64,000 nucleotides of DNA from Bacillota bacterium (GTDB lineage: Bacteria; Bacillota; Clostridia; Oscillospirales; Acutalibacteraceae). The notes beneath the pieces are model-generated. The model was not told the DNA's origin. It worked only from the letters and a program-made list of their open reading frames with translations, and searched no databases. Made by a program: the position numbers and the translations under genes. Location: NCBI GenBank assembly GCA_023412715.1, contig JAEZCC010000045.1:74765-138764 (forward strand), in the 5' to 3' direction. This document shows positions 59,805 to 64,000 of this stretch, piece after piece (within the stretch, counting starts at the first letter, position 1; each line of letters opens with the position of its first letter).

Positions 59805-60821
59805 TCAGACAACCGGCGCGACGGATCTGCCCTGGATGAGCCGGCCCGCGACCGTCACGGATTCGACAATGGTGGTCAGCGGCGTCTCAATCTGCTCGAT
59901 CAGCCTTCTGGCCGCCTCAAGCCCCATCCTCTGCGTGTCCTGCTGCAGTGTGGTAAGCTGGGGCCTGAGCATCTGGGCAAGCTGCAGCCCGTCGTACCCC
60001 GCGATTGAAATGTCTTCGGGGATTCTCAGGCCCGCGGACTCGATTGCCTCGATTCCGCCGAGGGCGGCATAGTCGTCCGGCATCACGATGCAGGTCGGGC
60101 GGTCCGGCAGCTCCAGAAGCCGCTGCACGGCGGCCTTGGTCGCGCGGATGTCGTGGTAGGCCGAAAGCACCAGGTATTGCGGCGGCACTTCGGCCCCAAG
60201 GTCGCGCATCGTTTTGCAGAAGCTGGTCACGCGCTGCTCGGTGACCGTCGACTTTTTGCCGTGGACATAGGCGATTCTGCGGTGGCCCATGCCGTATATG
60301 TATCTCACAAGATCGCGCATGCCCGCCACGTTGGCGGAGTTGATGCTCGTGTGGTTGTTGAAGATGTGATCGATGGTGACAACGGGAAGATCGCTGTTGA
60401 CCAGCTCCTGCACCTCAGGCTGCTGAAACTCCACGCAGGCAATGCAGACCCCGTCGAAATTACGGTATCTGCAATGCTCGAGATAGGTCATCGGGTGGCC
60501 GTTGATGCTCATGTTGTGGTTGATGAAGGTGATGTCGTAAGACTGCTGCTCCGCTTCCGTCTTGAACGCGTCGAGGACAGCCGCGAAATATTCCTGCCGC
60601 AGGCCGCTCTGCGCTTCGTCGGTGAACAGGACGCCAAGGTTGTGCGTGCGGTTCGTCTTGAGAGCGCGCGCCATGGAATTCGGCAGGTAGCCGCATTCCT
60701 CCGCCGCTTTCATCACCTTTTGCCTTGTCTCTTCGCTGATGTCGGAATAGCTGTTGAGAGCCTTGCTGACAGTAGAGATGGAAAAGCCGCATTTTGCCGC
60801 AATATCTTTGATGTTTGCCAC
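59805..60821 (-). CDS. LacI-family regulator of the cellobiose locus
   Basis: A 338-residue repressor with a GTG start after GAGGG. Helix-turn-helix IKDIAAKCGFSISTVSKALNSYSDISEETR, hinge NSMARALKTNRTHNLGVLF, then a sugar-binding core with CIVMPDDYAALGGIEAIESAGLRIPEDISIAGYDG. It opens the importer operon and stands divergent from the cellobiose phosphorylase gene; three GAAAACGNTTTC-like sites lie between them. It should repress both directions until a cello-oligosaccharide or its product binds. Confidence 0.93.
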   Translation of the reverse strand: MANIKDIAAKCGFSISTVSKALNSYSDISEETRQKVMKAAEECGYLPNSMARALKTNRTHNLGVLFTDEAQSGLRQEYFAAVLDAFKTEAEQQSYDITFINHNMSINGHPMTYLEHCRYRNFDGVCIACVEFQQPEVQELVNSDLPVVTIDHIFNNHTSINSANVAGMRDLVRYIYGMGHRRIAYVHGKKSTVTEQRVTSFCKTMRDLGAEVPPQYLVLSAYHDIRATKAAVQRLLELPDRPTCIVMPDDYAALGGIEAIESAGLRIPEDISIAGYDGLQLAQMLRPQLTTLQQDTQRMGLEAARRLIEQIETPLTTIVESVTVAGRLIQGRSVAPVV

Positions 60822-60844
60822 TTGTGATTCCCTCGCTTTTATTC

Positions 60845-60858
60845 CGAAATCGTTTTCG
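60845..60858. promoter_or_regulatory. LacI-family operator 1
   Basis: CGAAATCGTTTTCG, an imperfect palindrome just downstream of the regulator promoter, at its likely start point. It fits autorepression. Confidence 0.7.
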
Positions 60859-60865
60859 CAGCTAT

Positions 60866-60894
60866 ATTATAATCTATGTTACACAAATTTTCAA
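60866..60894 (-). promoter_or_regulatory. promoter of the lacI-importer operon
   Basis: On the minus strand TTGAAA (60894-60889), 17-base spacer, TATAAT (60871-60866). Confidence 0.8.
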
Positions 60895-60995
60895 TAGTAT
60901 TTTTTAAAAAAATAGATTTAATTTCAAAATACCATTTCAATACAAAACGATCAGGCTGATTAAGCTTCATTATATTCCTATTAAGTGATTAAATT

Positions 60996-61009
60996 CGAAA
61001 ACAATTTCG
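60996..61009. promoter_or_regulatory. LacI-family operator 2
   Basis: CGAAAACAATTTCG, the same pattern as operator 1 with one central change; it lies mid-way between the divergent genes and could support looping. Confidence 0.55.
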
Positions 61010-61166
61010 CAAAACTATTAGATTCCAAAAATCCATTCAGATCCCGGCGCTGTGCGGCTGTTCAGCAACACAGTTGAAATTTCATGGATTATGGCTGGAA
61101 TATGCGAATTAATATACGAATAATTGCCCTGATCCCTGTGGGAAATGACAAAACTCTAAAAACAGC

Positions 61167-61195
61167 TTGATTTTACACTGTTTCCATCATAAACT
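61167..61195 (+). promoter_or_regulatory. possible promoter of the cellobiose phosphorylase gene
   Basis: TTGATT, 17-base spacer, TAAACT. Weak boxes; operator 3 would then lie just downstream of the start point. Confidence 0.4.
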
Positions 61196-61214
61196 ATGTA
61201 ATGGAAACTTTTAC

Positions 61215-61226
61215 GAAAACGTTTTC
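61215..61226. promoter_or_regulatory. LacI-family operator 3
   Basis: Perfect 12-base palindrome GAAAACGTTTTC, 42 bases before the phosphorylase ATG. Binding would block its transcription. Confidence 0.75.
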
Positions 61227-61268
61227 TGTATTTGCTAAAATTATTGCCTCAACTGGAGGAAAATCAGA

Positions 61269-63704
61269 ATGAAATTTGGATTCTTTGACGACGACAGAAA
61301 GGAATACGTCATTACGCGGCCGGACACGCCGTACCCGTGGATCAATTACCTCGGCTGCGAAAACTTCTTCTCCCTGATTTCAAATACTTCCGGCGGGTAC
61401 TGCTTCTATAAAGACGCCAAGCTTCTCAGGCTGACAAGATACCGTTACAACAACGTGCCCATGGACGCGGGCGGGCGCTACTTTTACATATGCGACGGGG
61501 ACGACGTATGGAATCCCGGCTGGGCGCCGGTGAAGGCGGAACTGGACTCGTACCGCTGCCGGCACGGCCTCGGCTATACCGTTCTGGAATCGTCCAGGAA
61601 CGGCCTCTCGGCCCGGCAGACGTCTTTTGTGCCGATCGGCAGCAGCTGCGAGGTCCACCGCGTGGCGCTGAAAAACTCTTCCGGCCGGCCGAAAGCGGTA
61701 AAGCTGTTTTCTTTCGTGGAGTTCTGCCTCTGGAACGCCTACGACGACATGACGAATTTTCAGCGCAATTACAGCACCGGCGAAGTGGAGGTGAAGGGCG
61801 GCGCAATCTACCACAAGACGGAATACCGCGAGCGCCGCAACCATTACGCCGTGTTCGGCGTAAACGCCCCGGTCAGCGGGTTCGACACCGACCGCGACTC
61901 CTTCCTGGGCCCCTACAACGGGTTCGACCGACCCGCCGCCGTGACGGAAAGAAAGCCGCGCAACTCCGTCGCGAGCGGCTGGGCGCCCATCGGCTCCCAC
62001 TGCATCGACCTGACGCTTCAGCCCGGCGAGGAAAAAAGCTGCATTTTTGTGCTCGGGTACTGCGAAAACCCGGAGGATCAAAAATGGGAATCCCCGGGCG
62101 TCATCAACAAGGCGCCTGCGGAAAAGCTGCTGGCGCGCTTCCGGACCGACCGCCAGGTAAACGACGCCCTCGCCGGGCTTGGGGAACATTGGGAGCACCT
62201 GCTTTCAACCTACCGCCTGAAAAGCGGGGACGAAAAGCTGGACCGCATGGTGAACATCTGGAATCAGTACCAGTGCATGGTGACCTTCAACCTCTCGCGC
62301 TCAGCATCGTATTTTGAATCCGGCATCGGGCGCGGCATGGGGTTCCGCGACTCCGCGCAGGACCTGCTCGGCTTCGTGCACCTGATTCCGCAGAGGGCGC
62401 GGCAGAGGATTCTCGACATCGCCTCCACGCAGATGGAAGACGGAAGCGCATACCACCAATACCAGCCGCTGACCAAGCGCGGGAACGGGGACATCGGCAG
62501 CGGATTCAACGACGATCCGCTCTGGCTGATTTTCGGGGTGAGCGCATATCTCAAGGAAACCGGCGACTGGTCCATTCTGGACGAAATGGTGCCGTTCGAA
62601 AATGAGGTCACCAATTCCGCGCCTCTGCTGGAGCACTTGGAGCGCTCCTTCCGTCATGTCCCGGAAAATCTCGGCCCGCACGGGCTGCCGCTCATCGGCC
62701 GGGCGGACTGGAACGACTGTCTGAACCTGAACTGCTTTTCGGAAACGCCGGGCGAATCGTTCCAGACGGTCTCAAACTTTGAAAGCGGCGTCGCGGAATC
62801 CGTGTTCATCGCGGGGATGTTCGTGTTCATCGGCCCGGCCTACGCCGAGATCTGCAGCAGGAAGGGCCGGAAGGGCAAAGCGGAATACGCGCGGCGCGAA
62901 GTGGAAAAAATGACCGAAGCCGTTCTGAAAAGCGGCTGGGACGGCGAGTGGTTCCTCCGCGCCTACGACGCCCACGGGCAGAAGGTCGGTTCCAAGGAAT
63001 GCGGCGAGGGAAAAATCTTCATCGAACCGCAGGGCTTCTGCGTCATGGCGGGAATCGGCGTCAGGGAAGGGTATGCCGCCCGCGCGCTGGACTCCGTCAG
63101 CAGGCTGCTCGACACAAAATACGGCATCGTCCTGCACTGGCCCTCCTACACGGCTTACCGCCTGAACCTCGGCGAAATTTCCACCTATCCGCCGGGATAT
63201 AAGGAAAACGGGGGGATCTTCTGCCACAACAACCCGTGGATTTCCATTGCGGAAGCATCCCTCGGCCACGGCGACCGGTCGTTCGAGGTCTACCGCAAAA
63301 CCTGCCCGGCCTATCTGGAAGAGATCAGCGAAATCCACAAGACCGAGCCGTACGTTTATTCGCAGATGATCGCCGGCCCGGACGCCGTCCGCTTCGGCGA
63401 GGCGAAAAACTCCTGGCTGACCGGCACGGCCGCGTGGACGTTCCACGACATCTCGCAGTACATCCTCGGGATACGCCCGCAGTTCGACGGGCTGGAGGTG
63501 GATCCCTGCATTCCGGCGAGCCTCACGGGCTTCACCGTCGAGCGCAGGTTCCGCGGCGCCGATTACGTCATTGAGGTCGACAATTCGGCCGGCGTGCAGA
63601 AAGGCGTCCGGTCGCTCACGGTCGATGGGAAGCCGCTCGGCGGCGGGCTTCTTCCGGTTTTCGGCGACGGAAAAAAGCATGTGGTGAAAGCCGAAATGGG
63701 CTGA
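61269..63704 (+). CDS. cbp: cellobiose phosphorylase (GH94)
   Basis: An 811-residue cytoplasmic enzyme that splits cellobiose with phosphate to glucose-1-phosphate and glucose. It follows clostridial cellobiose phosphorylase along its whole length: TPYPWINYLG, GYCFYKDAKLLRLTRYRYNN, FESGIGRGMGFRDSAQDLLGF, and the catalytic LIGRADWND483CLNLNCFS with general acid D483. STYPPGYKENGGIFCHNNPW is the phosphate-binding region. The length equals the family norm. ATG follows GGAGGAAA. Its product can go to glycogen through GlgC or to glycolysis. It is divergent from, and co-regulated with, the importer operon. Confidence 0.96.
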   Translation: MKFGFFDDDRKEYVITRPDTPYPWINYLGCENFFSLISNTSGGYCFYKDAKLLRLTRYRYNNVPMDAGGRYFYICDGDDVWNPGWAPVKAELDSYRCRHGLGYTVLESSRNGLSARQTSFVPIGSSCEVHRVALKNSSGRPKAVKLFSFVEFCLWNAYDDMTNFQRNYSTGEVEVKGGAIYHKTEYRERRNHYAVFGVNAPVSGFDTDRDSFLGPYNGFDRPAAVTERKPRNSVASGWAPIGSHCIDLTLQPGEEKSCIFVLGYCENPEDQKWESPGVINKAPAEKLLARFRTDRQVNDALAGLGEHWEHLLSTYRLKSGDEKLDRMVNIWNQYQCMVTFNLSRSASYFESGIGRGMGFRDSAQDLLGFVHLIPQRARQRILDIASTQMEDGSAYHQYQPLTKRGNGDIGSGFNDDPLWLIFGVSAYLKETGDWSILDEMVPFENEVTNSAPLLEHLERSFRHVPENLGPHGLPLIGRADWNDCLNLNCFSETPGESFQTVSNFESGVAESVFIAGMFVFIGPAYAEICSRKGRKGKAEYARREVEKMTEAVLKSGWDGEWFLRAYDAHGQKVGSKECGEGKIFIEPQGFCVMAGIGVREGYAARALDSVSRLLDTKYGIVLHWPSYTAYRLNLGEISTYPPGYKENGGIFCHNNPWISIAEASLGHGDRSFEVYRKTCPAYLEEISEIHKTEPYVYSQMIAGPDAVRFGEAKNSWLTGTAAWTFHDISQYILGIRPQFDGLEVDPCIPASLTGFTVERRFRGADYVIEVDNSAGVQKGVRSLTVDGKPLGGGLLPVFGDGKKHVVKAEMG

Positions 63705-63831
63705 CAATGGATTAGATTATAACATGCGCATGGGCCGCCGCGCCTCTCCGGCGGCCCCATAGGCATTACCCGGGCGTCTTCCGATTTTCCTGCCCGGAAT
63801 CCCGTTCAGCGCGATTCCGGTTTCTCTGCAT

Positions 63832-63864
63832 ATCATGGAATCAAAGGAGATGAGATCCCATGAT
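63832..63864 (+). promoter_or_regulatory. hairpin enclosing ribosome site and start codon of the Pro-rich gene
   Basis: ATCATGGAATC (63832-63842) pairs with GATCCCATGAT (63854-63864) at 10 of 11 positions. The 11-base loop AAAGGAGATGA is the entire Shine-Dalgarno sequence and the stem contains the ATG (63860-63862). Seen directly; the effect on translation is inferred. Confidence 0.65.
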
Positions 63865-64000
63865 ATGGTTCCCGCCGTTCTGGCGTCCGCAATGGCCGCC
63901 GTGGTCACCATGGCCGCCGGGACCGCCGAGGCCCCCGAGACCGCCGAGGCCCCCGAGCCCGCCGCAGCCGCCGAGACCGCCACACCCGCCGAGACCGCCA
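63860..64000 (+). CDS. Pro/Trp-rich repeat protein, N-terminal part
   Basis: An open frame of 47 codons that continues past the window edge. It begins MIWFPPFWRPQWPPWSPWPP and goes on as PPx triplets (RPP, SPP, QPP, HPP). AAAGGAGAT lies 8 bases before the ATG, a near-perfect ribosome site. There is no signal peptide; the aromatic start and polyproline run are unlike the neighbours and recall spore-surface or other low-complexity proteins. Codon use is dominated by CCG/CCC. The plus-strand frame, the ribosome site and the lack of stops support a real gene, but the product is unknown. Confidence 0.55.
   Translation, partial: MIWFPPFWRPQWPPWSPWPPGPPRPPRPPRPPSPPQPPRPPHPPRPP

Noticed and set aside
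63717..63983. An 88-codon minus-strand Ala/Thr-rich frame opposite the Pro-rich gene
   Set aside because: No ribosome site found for it, while the plus strand has a near-perfect one; the composition is the mirror of the CCG repeats.
63890..64000. Possible CRISPR-like or tandem DNA repeat at the right edge
   Set aside because: The period is 9-15 bases of imperfect CCG-rich triplets that keep one reading frame, which fits a PPx coding repeat and not a CRISPR array.

Overview
The window looks like chromosomal DNA of a GC-rich, saccharolytic, Gram-positive anaerobe of the Clostridia (Oscillospirales or Ruminococcaceae-like). The grounds are sigma-A promoters and strong AGGAGG ribosome sites, a leucine T-box leader, a GlgC/GlgD glycogen operon, a class B sortase, sugar ABC importers with LacI regulators, and an 811-residue cellobiose phosphorylase that closely resembles clostridial enzymes. 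The species cannot be fixed from the sequence.

Layout. 1-0.9 kb: edge of an integrative element (integrase start, excisionase-like gene, a recombinase tail that runs into the 3' end of a tRNA). 1.2-5.7 kb: a conserved hypothetical gene and two tandem exported M61-like proteins with destroyed metal sites. 5.9-11.8 kb: a giant secreted GH38 alpha-mannosidase. 12-20.3 kb: flippase, DedA relic, OmpR/histidine-kinase pair, DedA-PAP2 fusion with no ordinary start codon, and an exported protein plus ABC transporter operon. 20.5-26 kb: small regulators, leuA-leuB behind a Leu T-box, a histidine phosphatase. 26.2-33.3 kb: glycogen operon glgB-glgC-glgD-glgA followed by a GH3 hexosaminidase. 33.7-38.8 kb: MarR regulator and a heterodimeric ABC exporter, one half of which carries an unusual extracellular repeat domain of about 340 residues. 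39-40.5 kb: small exported protein and proC. 40.6-48.5 kb: starch/maltodextrin locus (GH13 enzyme, ABC importer, LacI regulator, surface CBM26 protein and its neighbouring sortase B). 49-50 kb: two tRNA-Ser genes and a candidate structured RNA. 49.6-53 kb: LysR regulator divergent from a plasma-membrane-type P-ATPase. 53.2-56.2 kb: ROK regulator, HAD phosphatase, His-rich membrane protein, extradiol dioxygenase. 56.3-63.7 kb: cellobiose locus (ABC importer, LacI regulator, cellobiose phosphorylase with three matching operators). 63.86 kb to the end: the start of a Pro/Trp-rich protein whose ribosome site sits in the loop of a hairpin.

How it fits together. Most of the window serves glucan and glycoside economy. 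Starch fragments are probably bound at the wall by the sorted CBM26 protein, imported and cut by the GH13 enzyme. Cello-oligosaccharides are imported and split by phosphate to glucose-1-phosphate. Glucose-1-phosphate can enter glycogen through GlgC/GlgD, GlgA and GlgB. The GH38 protein adds mannoside trimming outside the cell.

The most promising undescribed items are the repeat-bearing ABC exporter, the twin pseudo-M61 proteins, the sortase B/VPKTG starch-binding pair, the three-way-junction RNA candidate near 49.35 kb, and the hairpin-gated Pro-rich gene at the right edge. No searches or folding programs were run. Family names rest on motifs and remembered family features.
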